Below are positions 46,501-58,285 of a DNA stretch of 64,000 nt, in pieces. Numbering within the stretch: the stretch's first letter is position 1; every line of letters starts with the position of its first letter. A model generated the notes under the pieces. The model was given only the letters and a program-made list of their open reading frames with translations, searched no databases and was not told the DNA's origin. Source of the stretch: Carallia brachiata (taxonomy: Eukaryota; Streptophyta; Magnoliopsida; Malpighiales; Rhizophoraceae). The stretch lies in assembly GCA_021464245.1 (NCBI GenBank), contig JADCRB010000109.1, positions 248,001 through 312,000 on the forward strand, given 5' to 3'. The position numbers and the translations under genes are program-made.

Positions 46501-48658
46501 ACCCAGAAAATTAATAACATCCCGACCACTGGGAAGAATGAGATGGGACATTATTCAAACAGGTTTTTAGATGCAATCGTCAATTTTATGGAAGATTCAT
46601 GGCCAATGAAACTCAAATTTGGATTAACAATAGCCAGAAAGAACAGTAAAAGCTATTATTCTGACCTTTCAAGTAGTAAAACATAGTTACCGAGATGATG
46701 AGAATATTAAAAAAGGCAACTGTTATCCAAGGCATTGCACCAACAAAGTGTCGAATCATCAGCAGCCAAATCACTGACAAAACCAAAGGCAAGAGTCCTC
46801 CACAAACAATTAAAACTGGCCATGCCTTTCCAATATCAGCCATGTATCTCTGCGAACAATATATGAGCAACGAATTCTGAACTCCAGAACCACAGTTATG
46901 CCTTGATCATAAAAATTTGTGTGCATTTAACAGAGGAACATTGGAATAATCAACTGAAGTATATGAGATATAACATGATACATCAGTCAACTGTGGCCAA
47001 CGATCAAGCTTGCGAGCTCGAGAGCTCTCGAGCAATAATAATGTGCATAGTTTAGCTAAGCACGCAGGTTCAATTTCATCGCTACAAATTCCTTGAGTGA
47101 TGTTTACTCACTGTGTACTGAGTTCAAATGAATTTTTATGACAAAAATCATTTTCAGTTTCAGCATAATTCACAGGACACAAAAATACAGCAAGCCAATA
47201 AAGAAAAGTAATTACATCTCTTTTTTCCTTATAACTAATATTTCTGTTTTTATTCTTAATAATCAAAAGAAGAAAAATTCCTCAACCTTCAAGACATACG
47301 ACCGCGCATTTATGTATCTGTGAATGGACTTGTCTATAATAATGTCATTGATGTTGACTCCACCCATTTGCTGCCAATGCCGCAATGATACATTTGATGC
47401 GCGAGCAACATATTGACACCTCCAATAAACTGAGATTGAAAGGGGAAAAAAAAAATTAAAAGCCGATACTGCCCTAAAATGAAGTTTGAAACCAAAAACA
47501 AATAGACAAAGTTGCAGGTGCCACTTAACATGTTCTATTGATTTGCATTACAAACACAAGCAGCTAGCAGACAGAAATCTATCCCTAGAATTTTCTGTCA
47601 ATATTTGGGAAAGAAAAATTCATTACCATATTAGACGAGGGACAATCACCATTAATTAAAACGTGGTTTACCTACCATTTACGCTTGGGAATATGACGGG
47701 GTAACAAGGGCCCTGAAGCTGAAGAGAGGTGTTTCTCATTTCAGGAGTAAGGAACTCAAAGTAATCATAGTTCCTATCAATCCAATCTTCCATTGAGAGG
47801 CGGATATCTCCCTCTGGATAATCACAGACCCAATTTAGGGTATCTTCAGAAGCGATGGGACAATCCAACAAACATATACTCCGAGCATTGGCCAGCCTGA
47901 ATTGGCTGTCCTTCAAACCACTAAGATAGACCTGGTTTGGATTCAACCAATATTGAAGCTCCAATTCACGAAGATCAGGATGAGCATGCCTGTCACCACA
48001 CACATTCCCTTTGTAGTCCAGCCCATACGTGAGCCTGGTAAGCCACAGCTAAGCTTATCAGAAATGAAAAATAAACAGAAAAGAAGGACTATAAAAGGAA
48101 AAAAAAAAAGGCATTTCGCTACTGCAGCAATGCATCATTAAGTTGTCCAAACTCAACGTCAGCTACAAGGTATAACGTCTTCAATCCAGAATTCTATATA
48201 GTTGCAGATCCTTATTTCAACGTCTAACAGCTAGAATTTGCACCACAAAATATGAAATGCTCCATTCAACTGCACTCAGAAAATATGCAATTTCCCACCT
48301 AAAAGGACATCAATTTACCATTAAAGAGCAACGCAGTTCCCAATGCTGGAAAAGGCAACCCAACCCATCAAAGAGACAGGCAAATCTGACCCAACTACAC
48401 CAAAATTAAAAACACCAAGATACACACAAAGACTAGGAATTTGCAAGTGAACACACTAAAAAGAACTTACCTTAATGGGTTTCCTTGGTTGAATCCAAAG
48501 CTAGAGTTGACAATCATAGCAACCCAAAAAGCTATGAACACAACTAGAAATGCAACATCTCTACATTTCCTGTTGTGCCTAATGATTTCCACCAATCTGT
48601 GTACTCCCATCACTTGATGGGTACCTCCCAATCACTGCCCCCAGAGGCCCCCTCATCT
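43562..48658 (-). CDS. CTL1: Choline transporter-like protein 1, ten exons
   Basis: Membrane protein of the choline-transporter-like family (Choline_transpo domain). In Arabidopsis CTL1/CHER1 is needed for choline distribution, sieve-plate and plasmodesma formation and vesicle traffic. Coding exons, 5-prime to 3-prime: 48658-48471, 48034-47676, 47429-47287, 46849-46666, 45940-45867, 45763-45650, 45086-44730, 44570-44310, 44124-43897, 43747-43562. All phases join, giving 2094 bp and 697 residues, close to the about 700 residues of the Arabidopsis protein. The start MRGPLGAVIGRYPSSDG precedes a first membrane span (about 35-55). A long extracytoplasmic loop follows (ELELQYWLNPNQVY), then spans such as WPVLIVCGGLLPLVLSVIW, a Cys-rich loop at about 400-425 (CNTNCCAYDL, NCDRCCGYS), FHLFGGYWATQFFIA, and a tail ending EVQRLTQ. 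No stop or frameshift. One intron uses GC-AG. Confidence 0.97.
45087..45649 (-). other. GC-AG intron (intron 6) of CTL1
   Basis: The donor reads CTGAAG|GCAAGTTG and the acceptor ATATGCAG|GTGGCAG. Both flanking exons are phase 0 and the protein reads VLK|VAAKVIGE across the join, so a nearby GT cannot replace it without breaking the frame. AG|GCAAGT matches the strong consensus expected of GC donors. All other introns in the gene are GT-AG. Confidence 0.88.
46196..46296. repeat. 44-bp tandem repeat in intron 4 of CTL1
   Basis: About 2.3 units starting gcacagtcactttcacgatc, at 46196, 46240 and a partial unit near 46282. Differences between units are few. It lies in the longest intron (725 bp). 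Confidence 0.8.
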
Positions 48659-48900
48659 CTATGTATTTAGACTCTCTCTCTAAAACTACCTCTCAATCTT
48701 CAACAACAACAACAAGAAGTGAGAGAAATAGGGAATTCAGAGAGAAAAGTGAAAGCCTTTCTCGTACAGAGAGAGAGAGTGTACACAACACACACCAGCA
48801 GGTAGCAGTACAGTAGACTGGAAGCTAAAGTGGGTGTGAAAAGGGAAAGTGGAATATGATGAGTTTTAGATTTGGTATATTGTTCTTGTTTTTTTTTTTA
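48659..48900 (-). promoter_or_regulatory. 5-prime UTR/promoter region of CTL1
   Basis: On the gene strand this holds CT-rich tracts (ctctctctctgtacgag near 48760-48782) and a GTTGTTGTTGTTGAAG run just before the coding start, typical of plant leader sequences. The exact transcription start is not visible. Confidence 0.45.
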
Positions 48901-51230
48901 TAATGGTTTGCTAGATTGAGATTTAAGAAGTATGATAATAATTATGCTTTCTAAGGTTGGCGGCTTTTTAGTTTAATTTAAAGAGAAATATTGAGTAGAA
49001 TTTAGGATGAATGTGTTAAATTAATAAAAATAGATAAATTATTATATATTATTTAATAAATTATATAATTATTTTAATATTATTTAAAATATAAAAATAT
49101 ATTAAAATTTTATTTTAAATTTAGTTAAAAAAATACTATATTATAAGTTAGAGTTATTTAAAATAAGTTGGAGTAACACTTTGTTATTATTTTATTATAA
49201 TTTAAAATTAAGTAAGAATTATTATTGTGCTTTTGAATTTAAGACAAAGATGTTATGCTACTGTGTTTGCTTGAAAGTGTCGAGTTTTCTATTACTTCGT
49301 TGAACGGAATCTATGTCTTGTGGCTCAGATCAAGACTGTTCCTTGTTGGCTTGGCTGATCAGCTCGGCTTAGCTTACTCATTACCACATGATGCAGTAAC
49401 TTTTCTTTTTCTTTTATTTTTTTTTGTTTTTTGGGATAAAAGCAACTTTACTTTTTTTTTTCAATTTAGATTAAATTTTCTTTTATTCAATCAAGGCTAA
49501 GAATTTTTAAAAGGCTTAATAATTAATTTTATTCTAAAATATTTTCTTTTGTTTGTCACTTCTTATTCAGAATTTTTTTTAATCATACCCACTATATTAT
49601 TTCTATTAAACTAATTTTTTCTATTCCTAATTTTTTGTATTAAAGATAATATTTTACTACTTATATATCACACGTCAAAATATATTTGATGACATGACAC
49701 ATCAATTAAATTCCTGTTAAAGAGATTTTAAGAAATCAAAATTTCTTTTTTCAATTAAAGAAAAAATAAGCTAGTAGTAAAAAAAATTAAAAGAAAAAAG
49801 CATAAAGAAATTATATGTCGAAGGAAACCAGAACGTTTCCAACTCTTAGATTTAGGGTTCGATCTCGGAATCTCCCAATTCCCATTCTTCCTTCCTTACT
49901 AGTTGGGTTCTAGCTCGTATAAAAAAAAAAAAAAAAAAAGAACACCTCCAAAAATGGACCATCGACAGAGAACGGGAAGCGGCTTCGACAATCGACAACA
50001 GCGTTTCGGAGGAGGCCAAAGTTGAGAACGGGAAATCAAAGAAGAGCGAGGAAATTGTAACTTTAAGTCAATCCCTGAAAATCTCCTTAATTCATCCAAT
50101 TTTAGTGCCATTAATGGATATAGAAGTCTGCCTAAAATTTGGCGTTGCCTCAGTTCCATTAATTGGTAGACTAAATAATAGAGTTATTTTAGAGGCACTC
50201 TCCGCCGATTGTGGATTTTTGGAGGCTTTTGTTTTTTCTTTTCTGAAATTTTCTTTACAATTTACTTCCATTTTTAATTCGCAAAAGAAATTTTGATATA
50301 TAAACACCTCTTTAAACAAAATTTTAATTCATGTGTCATGTTATTAATAATGCTAACGTGTCATACACATGTGGTAAGATGTGTTTAACGTAGCACTCCA
50401 ATATCTGTAACATTTGCAAATTTAACGAAAAAAGATAAGAATGAATATGATTAGTCTGAAAAATTTAATGTAATGAGTATAATTTAAACAAAAATAGTTC
50501 AAGATAAGAAGTGACAAATAAAAACATACTTTGAATAAAATTGATTATTAAACCTTTTAAAATCTTGACAATTCAAGTTAGGAACTTTGGTTTTGTCAAG
50601 GACCCAAGCTCATGGATTCTAAAAATTTTGTCAAAGTGAATTAGTCTCTAACAATTAGTGTCATCTTTGAGAATATATATATTTTGTAAATTGGAATCTT
50701 TAATAAATAGTATTTTATTTAGTTAAATATCAACTAATCTTTCTCTTTTTCTTTCCTGTCACATTTTTCCTCTCTCTATGATTGAAATTAGCAATCAAAA
50801 TAGTTGATTATTCTAATATTAGGTAATTGCCAGAAAGAGAATGTTAAAAAAAAAAATTCATAATTAGACAAAAGACGCATGTATTCAGAGGTTATAAGAT
50901 TCACAATGATATGTTATATTCAGACGATGAATATCTTAACGAACAGATCGCAATTTCTTTATTAAGAGGACTAAGTCAGTTTGACAAAAATTTTAAAGTT
51001 TGTGACTTTGTTGGAATAATAAAAATAAAGTTCTTGACCTTAATTGAACAAAAAAAGATGTTCATAATTTGAATTCACAAAATAACTAAAGTTGGTTTTT
51101 GTAATGAAAATAAACTGCCAACACCTTCTACAGGAAACATTCCATCTACTGTCACTAGGCTATTATACATTCTGAATTGAAAAGATTCCTAAACTAATGC
51201 AGGCTATGGTTATGGATTCAATTTCTCTAA
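48901..51230. other. Intergenic, no gene seen
   Basis: AT-rich. The open frames at 49255-49500 and 49899-50319 do not show domains. Poly(A) at about 49920-49939 precedes a short, less AT-rich stretch (gaacacctccaaaaatggac) that I cannot identify. Confidence 0.4.
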
Positions 51231-51477
51231 GGGGTATTTGATTTTGTATTTGAAATTGTTATTTTTACTATTTTAAAAAGTAAAAAATAAAACATTTGGT
51301 TAAGTTTTCTAAATACTGTTGATTGTTGATAAACGTCTTTAAAAGTAGTTAATAAAGCAAGTAATTCTAAATTATTTTTTATTTTTATCAGCAGCTCATT
51401 TATATTACAATTACAAGCTTATCCTCTCTTTCCCAAAAAAGACGCTTGTAACACTTATTATATATAGGAAAAAAGTA

Positions 51478-51699
51478 AGTGGCCGGGAAGAGAGAGACGC
51501 GGAAGAGACAGGAAAATTTTTTTGTGCAACCAACTAGTTTTTTTGTGCAACGAGATGTCAAATTTGTGCAACAAAATTTGAAAGTATTTTTCACCTATTT
51601 TTTCGTTGCACAAATTCAGTGTCTCGTTGCACAAAAAAAACACCTGGTTGCACAAAAAAAAATTTTCGGTCTGCTCTGCGTCTTATTTTCCTGTCCACG
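51478..51699. mobile_element. 222-bp MITE, copy 2 (nested)
   Basis: Same length and design as 2643-2864. The left end is AGTGGCCGGGAAGAGAGAG; the right, on the minus strand, is CGTGGACAGGAAAATAAGAC. TA lies on both sides (51476-51477 and 51700-51701). The interior has repeated ttgtgcaac and gttgcacaa words in opposite orientation, so the single strand folds strongly. Several frames read through it, but they are palindrome artefacts. Confidence 0.78.
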
Positions 51700-51713
51700 T
51701 AACAGTACTCTTT

Positions 51714-51715
51714 TA

Positions 51716-51740
<25 letters not shown>
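51714..51740. repeat. (TA)n microsatellite
   Basis: About 13 TA units followed by a T run, just right of the nested MITE. Confidence 0.9.
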
Positions 51741-51752
<12 letters not shown>

Positions 51753-52370
51753 CTGTGAACACCAAACCAACAATGAAGCGAAAGAATGTTTCTGACACTT
51801 CGTTCAATTTTTGTTCCATAAACACCAAAAATAAAGAGGCGGCATTTATTGATTTTTGAATTTTTTTTGTTTTGTAAAAAGTGAAATAAATAATAAAATA
51901 ATATTATTTTATTTGTAAATAATAATTATATTGTAAAAGTAATGTTATTTTTAGTATTTTTTTGTTTTGTTTTTTTACTGTATAAACAGTAATTTAGGCA
52001 GTAAAAATAATAATATTTGAATACCAAGTAATAATTTGTAAAGTAAAAATAATAATTGTAAAAATAATAAATTTTATTATTCATTAAAGTTAGATCGTCA
52101 AGTTGTACATTTAATAAAATTTTAGTTATAAATATATAAGATATATCTTTATAAAATTTGTCTAACTATAGGTAAAATGTCAAACTATTATAATAAAATA
52201 AAAAATATAATGTCTAAAATGATCATTTTATTATTTAATCAGTGACAATTATCGCTAATTTAACCAAACACCATAACTTCATTTTGTTTATCAGCAATAA
52301 TAATCAGTAACAACAATCAACAATTAGTAATAGTAACAGTCGCTACCAACAACAAAACCAAATAGGCCCT

Positions 52371-54599
52371 AACTTCGTTAGCGTACTTCCAAAATCTTTT
52401 ACACTTATGTAATTACCATCTAATTTGTCAATAAATTTTCTTCAAGTTCAAAACTTTTAAAAATTTCCCCATCTTGAAATCTAACATGTCAGAGTTCCCA
52501 ACACTATATATTAATGTGTAATTTACCTTTTATAATGTGGAGTTAGAGTATATTTATATTTTGCACTAATAATTTTTTAAACTAACATAAAACACTGTAA
52601 GTAATGGGTGTAATATCAAAAAACACTGTCCGTCAAACTGTCATTAATAAAAGTTAGTTTTATAACAAAAATATCATGATAATTGATTTGAAGTGTCCAA
52701 AATACCCTTCTACCTAGTCAGATAAAAATAAGAATGTTGTGCTACCTGAAGCATCCTCGAATTGAGCAGAATAATCATGAAAATAAAAGAAAAGTACCTC
52801 TTAATGTTATTTCAATCTCCCACCCTATAAGAGGGCACAAAACAAAAGACCAAAAAATGGTAGGAGAAGCAATAAATCTTACAAATCCTTAATAATCTTA
52901 AATGCAAACGACCAAAAAATGGCAAGAAAAGTGAGGGATTCGGGTGAGAGTTTGAAGAGGGAGAGAGAGTTAGAGGTAGGGAGTAGGCTTCCTGGCACCA
53001 AATGAAAAAAATAGGGTTTCATTGCTTTCAATTGTATTAATACAAAAGGGTACAAATGTCTTTTCACAACATCCATCCATTTTGACTAACGATGGTCAAT
53101 CAAACAGTGTTTTCTATTAGTTTTAGAAATTATTGGTGCAAAATATAAATACACCTTAAATCTACAATATAAAATGTAAATTACCCAGATGTTAATGCAT
53201 TTTTCGTTCATTTTCTTCACCAACTCTTTGTATCCCCCCAAAAATTGAGTCTCAAGTTTGAGTAAAGATAAGGTAGTTTTGTGAGTTCTTGAAGTTGAGG
53301 GTGCACAAGTACTTGCCTAGACACTCTATAGATTTTGTTTGTGACAGTTCCTAATTTTTTAGGGGGTTTTAATGTACAAATGGTCTGACTATGGGCTTGC
53401 ATTTGATCATAGGATTTGGATAATTTTTTTAAAGGGGGGAACTCTCTCTAGCCAATTGTTTTTGGTCCTTTTTAGAGTCATTTCTCAAGGAGAGAACCGT
53501 CTATCCAATTTTCACTAAAGTCATTTCTCAACGAGGAAGCCCTATAACCAATTCTGATCTTTCTTCATTCAAAAGTAGCCCTCTAATCGATTCTCCAAAA
53601 TTTTATTCAATCATCTTGAATCTAATTTCATGAACAAAGGAATCTTTTGTCAATTTTTCCCTAACATCAAATTTTCGAGTCAATATGGGTAAGAGCACCC
53701 TTCTCTCTCTTTCTCTTAATATATCAATATAAGCACGACAACCCTATTCCTTATTTTTTAATTTCCTTAGCGAAAGAGAGTAACAAGGCATTGTCCACAA
53801 TACGTAATATAATGGCAATAGCAATACAAGCAATATGAAGAACATACATAAAAAAGGATAACCAACTAAAATATCTCATTGTCTTTATAACAAGTGTCTA
53901 GTATGCTAATACATTTCGAGGAATCACAATTGCTAAACAACAGTTTGAGGAATCCTTCACTTGTAAATAACCGATTTTTCTCAATATTTTTGACCTTTTG
54001 ATTCCGTTAGAGCAAGCTAGAAAGATTGAGAAATAGAACTATTTTATTTAATTTCTTGTAGTCGAAGTCACATTAATTTAAGTGTGTATTTGGTTTAACT
54101 TTTTAGGGGCTGTAGGCTACAATTTAGATTTCAATTTCAAAAAAATAGAGAAAAGTGTGTTTAATAAATATTTTTGCAGAAATTACTTTTTGTTGAAAAG
54201 TCACCCAAATAACAGCGATTCAAAAAGTAGCTAAATGAATCAACTATTGATAGGTATTTTTTTGGAGTAAAATACCTCCAAATTATTTTTTGGATTAAAA
54301 TACTCACACAAAATATCATGTATCGAAGATCATTTTATTATTTAAATAGCAACATGCAAATATCAATCTAAAAAAACACAATGATTTAATTTTAGTCATC
54401 AGGAACAACAATTAGAAATCAATAACAACAACAATATGCAATAGGGTGAGTTTTCTAAATTATTAGTTCAACTGTGTTCAGTCACACCTAAAAAAATTGT
54501 TTACAATTCAAGAAATATAGTTGACAAGGGGCTTGAATCAGCATAAGCCCGAATGTAGTTAAGAAAAGTATGAAATTAAAAATAAAACATTTTAGCTGC
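52371..54599. other. Intergenic, no gene seen
   Basis: AT-rich; 54070-54470 has tgtatttggtttaac and aacaacaattagaaatcaat phrases like the ends of the element at 51231-52370. No coding sequence recognised. Confidence 0.4.
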
Positions 54600-56470
54600 A
54601 AAGAGGCACATGATGGTCATTCTAGATGACACCTTGCTTTTCGGAGAAGTTACCATGCAGGAGGCCCCCCGATTGTCATCCCTACTGTACGCTAATTGTC
54701 GGGCCTTAGTCCGGAAGTAAACACATCAAAATCTATAATACAGTTTAGTAGGAACACATCAATCCACAACCACAGAAGGATTAAACAGGTGTTCGGCATA
54801 GGAGATCTTAATGACTTGGAAAAGTATGGGCTTGCCGATTCAATTACTGAGGCCGAGGATCAAAGCTCTAGACTACATCATTCTGAGGATTTAGAAAAGA
54901 TTGCAGTCATAGAAGATGAAACTCTTGTAACAAGTAGAAAGAGGAACACTGATCAAATTCGTTATTATGGCTATTCCTATTTATGCCATGTCGGTGTTTC
55001 ATTCTCTCTATCTCTATGCAACAGAATCAACTCCATGGTGGCTTAGTTCTAGTGGGGACAGAAGGGGTTTGAAAGAAATATTCTATAGGTTGGCTGGCAT
55101 CGCCTAACACACACTATTGAAAACGACGGACTACGGTTCAAAGACATAGTTTCTTTCAACCAAACAAGCTTGGAGATTAGTTAATAACCCTGAAATTAGT
55201 TGGTCAAAAATAATCAGGGGCTTAAACTTCCCGGTGTCGACTTTCCTTACTATTGAAGCAAAGAGAAAATGATCATAGGTCTTGCATGGTTTACTTTGGG
55301 GAAGAGAACTGTTGATTCAAAGAATAAGGTGGAAGGTAGGAAACAGAGTGAACATCACAATTTGGGATATTCCGTGGATCCTAGAGACTCCCAACTTAAA
55401 AACTAAGTTGCCCAAACCACTAGATTGTAAAGCCTTTATGGTAAGAGACCTCATCATTTCAGGCAAGGCTCTATGGAACTCTACCACTATATCTAGATGG
55501 TTATAGGTGAGGAATCCAAAGCCATATTGAGTATAACTCTTAGTTCCAATTCTGAGCCGGACTCCTTAATCTGGCAACACAATAAGAGAAGGCAGTACAC
55601 AGTTTGGTTTGGATACCACATGCTCACGGAAAGAGAGGACGTGTGGTTCGAAGGAAGGTCTCAATCTATCTCAGTGAGCACTTGGCAGAGGCTATGGCAC
55701 TTAAACATCCCCCCCTAAAGATAGCCATGTTCTTATGGCGTGCTATGTACTATTCTTCTGTCCTCACATCAAGGCAATGTGATTTGGAGGAACACTTGGT
55801 TATTCCCTTTCCCAATTGGGCTTCCTAGCTTTCTATACCTAGTGGGAGGAGACCACAAATCGCCTAGCTAGTCATAGCTTTTCACTGCTGGAACATTTGG
55901 AAGACAAGGAATAGAACAACTTTTGAAGGAACAAAGTCGCTCTGAGGGTCACTCTAAAGTCTATTACCTCAACGGCTCAGGAACAGGCCTTAATGCAGTA
56001 GAGTAGCTCTCTTCCCCTGGAGTTACCCACTACATTCCCGTGCGCTAGATCTCCCCTTTAGATGGCCATATCAAAATGAACAGCGATGCTTCTTTTGACC
56101 CATCAACTAGATGGGTAGGCCTAGCAGTGATTGCCAGGAACTCTAGAAGACAAGTCATGAAAGGAATCTCATTTACACAACTTGCTCTAAACCCAGCCAT
56201 GACAGAAGTTCTAGGTGTAAGGGCTGTAGCACAACTTGCAACCAGATTCAGAGGACACCCAGAATCTATAGAGTTAGATTCGCAGGAAATTTTTGAGCAA
56301 CTTTCAGGCCCACCACACAGTTGGTAGTGGGCTGTTGGGCCTATCCTTAAGGATATCACTTTTTTTTTTTATCCGCGCTGCCCCTATGTAATTGCGTGGT
56401 TGTTAAATGCATTGCTAAGGATTTCAATAAGTAATAAATAGCACATTATTACTTGGTAAAAAAAAAAAAG
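54600..56470 (+). mobile_element. Dead L1-type LINE, 3-prime portion
   Basis: A decayed non-LTR retrotransposon, broken by stops and frameshifts. In order: a reverse-transcriptase catalytic remnant (LDDTLLFGEVTMQEA near 54625), GLSPEVNTSKSIIQFSRNTS (54700), SLCNRINSMVA then WWLSSSGDRRGLKEI (about 55010-55070), the region equivalent to GLRFKDIVSFNQ (55135), the RT-associated zinc-binding region (SLIWQHNKRRQYTV, WQRLWHLNIPPKIAMFLWRA, 55560-55760), and an RNase H domain (MNSDASFDPSTRWVGLAVIA, ELDSQE; 56076-56327). It ends with a poly(A) run at about 56458-56469. The endonuclease and the first half of the reverse transcriptase are absent, consistent with 5-prime truncation during insertion. No target duplication was found. 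Confidence 0.88.
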
Positions 56471-57218
56471 CTCTGATATCAATCTAGTCAGAGGGTTGAG
56501 TCATTGATTTAAATAATAAATCAATGATATTTGACATTTTCATTACATTTATGTATGTATCTTATATTTTTTCATAGTTGGTGTAATTTTAAGTGAATGT
56601 AATTAATCTTTTTTACCATTATTAGAATAAAATTGCACTCATTTATTTGATATTCAATGATGAATGGATCATTTTAATGTAAAATATGATTATACATTAT
56701 GCAACATTACAAATAAAATAATTTTGATTAAATTACAGATGTTTGTTTTATATTTGATATATTTTAAATTTGAATTAGGAATTTTTAATAATAAAAAAAT
56801 TTGGTATACAATTTAAAAAATAAAATTGAAAAAACTCCCATGGCAATCACTGAGTCAACATTTTCAGCCATTGGTTAATGAAGCACATTTGGAAATATTA
56901 CGACACAATTTTTTTTCAAAGCCTTGATAGTTAGACAGAGAAGAAAAAAGACGAAAGATAACATAGTAATTTTGCATGCTACTCCCATATTTCTAAAATA
57001 AAAAAAAATGTCATTCTATAGTTTACTAGTAAAATTCTGTTCTATTGCATTAGAAGGCTAATGCCATAAGCTCTTATACTAGTTAGGCTATTGAGCAATT
57101 TTGACACACAATTTTAGTGTACAATGCCACGTCAAATGACATTTGTTTGTCCCGCCACTTTAGTTACCTACATTCTTCTCTTTTTTGTCCTTTGCCTGCT
57201 TCTAAACTTCTTGAGGAA
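56471..57218. other. Intergenic, no gene seen
   Basis: AT-rich spacer between the LINE and the LRR pseudogene. Nothing recognised. Confidence 0.45.
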
Positions 57219-58285
57219 CTATCTCCCTTTCCGAGTGGTGAATCTGTGTCGAATGACCAATCCTATTGTAAGACCACTTCCATAGCCTGTCAAGACTATC
57301 AGTAGACCAACATCCATTACAAAGCCTTTGCCATGTTCTTTTCCGAAGCTTGGGGGATTTTGAGGAGATGAAGCCTTTGCATCCCCACATTTTCTGGTCA
57401 AAGGAAGGCCGCACAGTCCAAGGTTCCCAGCATACGAGCCATCCTCAAATGTATTAAATTGTTTTCTTTCTAATATAGCACCCTCTAGTTGATTATATGA
57501 CACATTGAAATCTGAAAGAAAAGTTAGCTGTACTAGTTGCATTGAAATCTCACCTGAGAGCATGTTGTGCGAAACATTTAAGGATTTGAGCCTCATCAAC
57601 GCCCCTAGGTTTGATGGGATGCTCTCAAACAGACTGTTGTTTAACAAGTTGAGAACACTAATCATTTTTAATATCCCGATTACAAAGGGAATGTGCCCTT
57701 AAAATCAATTGCTTAAAAGGTCAACGGCTGCCATCACATTTGGGATTTCTGTGTATATCATGTATTTGCCCTTTTTGGCCAATATTAGTTGGTATGAATA
57801 GTCGTAGATGACCTTTTCCATATATTGGCTTGATTACAAATCCACAATTGGGCTTGATTGCAGATAAGCCAAGTCGCTGAGGTTGAAAGCTTTTATCTTG
57901 CATAATTTCTCAAAGGACCCCACAGGTAAAATGCCCGTAAAATTATTGTGAGATAGAGCAAGTATTCACAACAAAGGAAACTCATAAAATTTTTTGTGAC
58001 TTTGTATTGCACCAAACAATTGATTGGACCGTAGATTGAGGTGCTTCAAATCGAGAAAACTTGCCAACCAAAACGGGAAGTTATCATGAATTTGATTTTC
58101 ACTGAGATCAAGACTCTCAAGCATTCTACAATTAGCCAATGATCTTGGTAGGCCACCTTCTAATTTGTTAGGACTCGGATCAATCATTCTCAAGGTACTT
58201 CTCATGGAACATGTTTCAGGAATGCTACCACTGAAGTTGTTGTTTGCGAGATCCAATATAATCTGAAGACATTTTATGGGTTTTA
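57219..58285 (-). pseudogene. Cf-type LRR receptor-like protein, truncated pseudogene
   Basis: Receptor-like proteins of this type are plasma-membrane LRR proteins without a kinase, many acting in immunity or development. Only the C-terminal third remains. From the 5-prime side: LQIILDLANNNFSGSIPETC (the usual start of the last LRR block), SLANCRMLESLDLSENQIHD, WLASFLDLKHLNLRSNQLFG (to 57966); then a disrupted loop-out region (EKVIYDYSYQL, GKYMIYTEIPNV; about 57750-57850) with stops and frame changes; then LRRs (SIPSNLGALMRLKSLNVSHN), the GNLGLCGLPL cap, a juxtamembrane segment, one membrane span (VGLLIVLTGYGSGLTIGLVI) and the basic end RHRFTTRKGR. The N-terminal signal peptide and most LRRs are missing beyond 58285. 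Confidence 0.85.

Larger units (their letters stand above)
51231..52370. mobile_element. Terminal-inverted element containing a nested MITE
   Basis: The left end GGGGTATTTGATTTTG and the right end read on the minus strand, AGGGCCTATTTGGTTTTG, are inverted relatives. Subterminal ctgttgattgttgataaacg on the left pairs in sense with the minus-strand reading of the aacaatcaacaattagtaat region on the right. About 1.14 kb long, but 222 bp of that is the MITE at 51478-51699. No transposase frame. No clean target duplication, so the superfamily is unassigned (hAT-like ends are possible). Related motifs occur at 23.0-23.8 and 54.1-54.5 kb. Confidence 0.55.

Noticed and set aside
51458..51859. Several overlapping frames on both strands near 51.5-51.8 kb
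   Set aside because: They read through the nested MITE and its palindromic ttgtgcaac repeats plus a (TA)n run.
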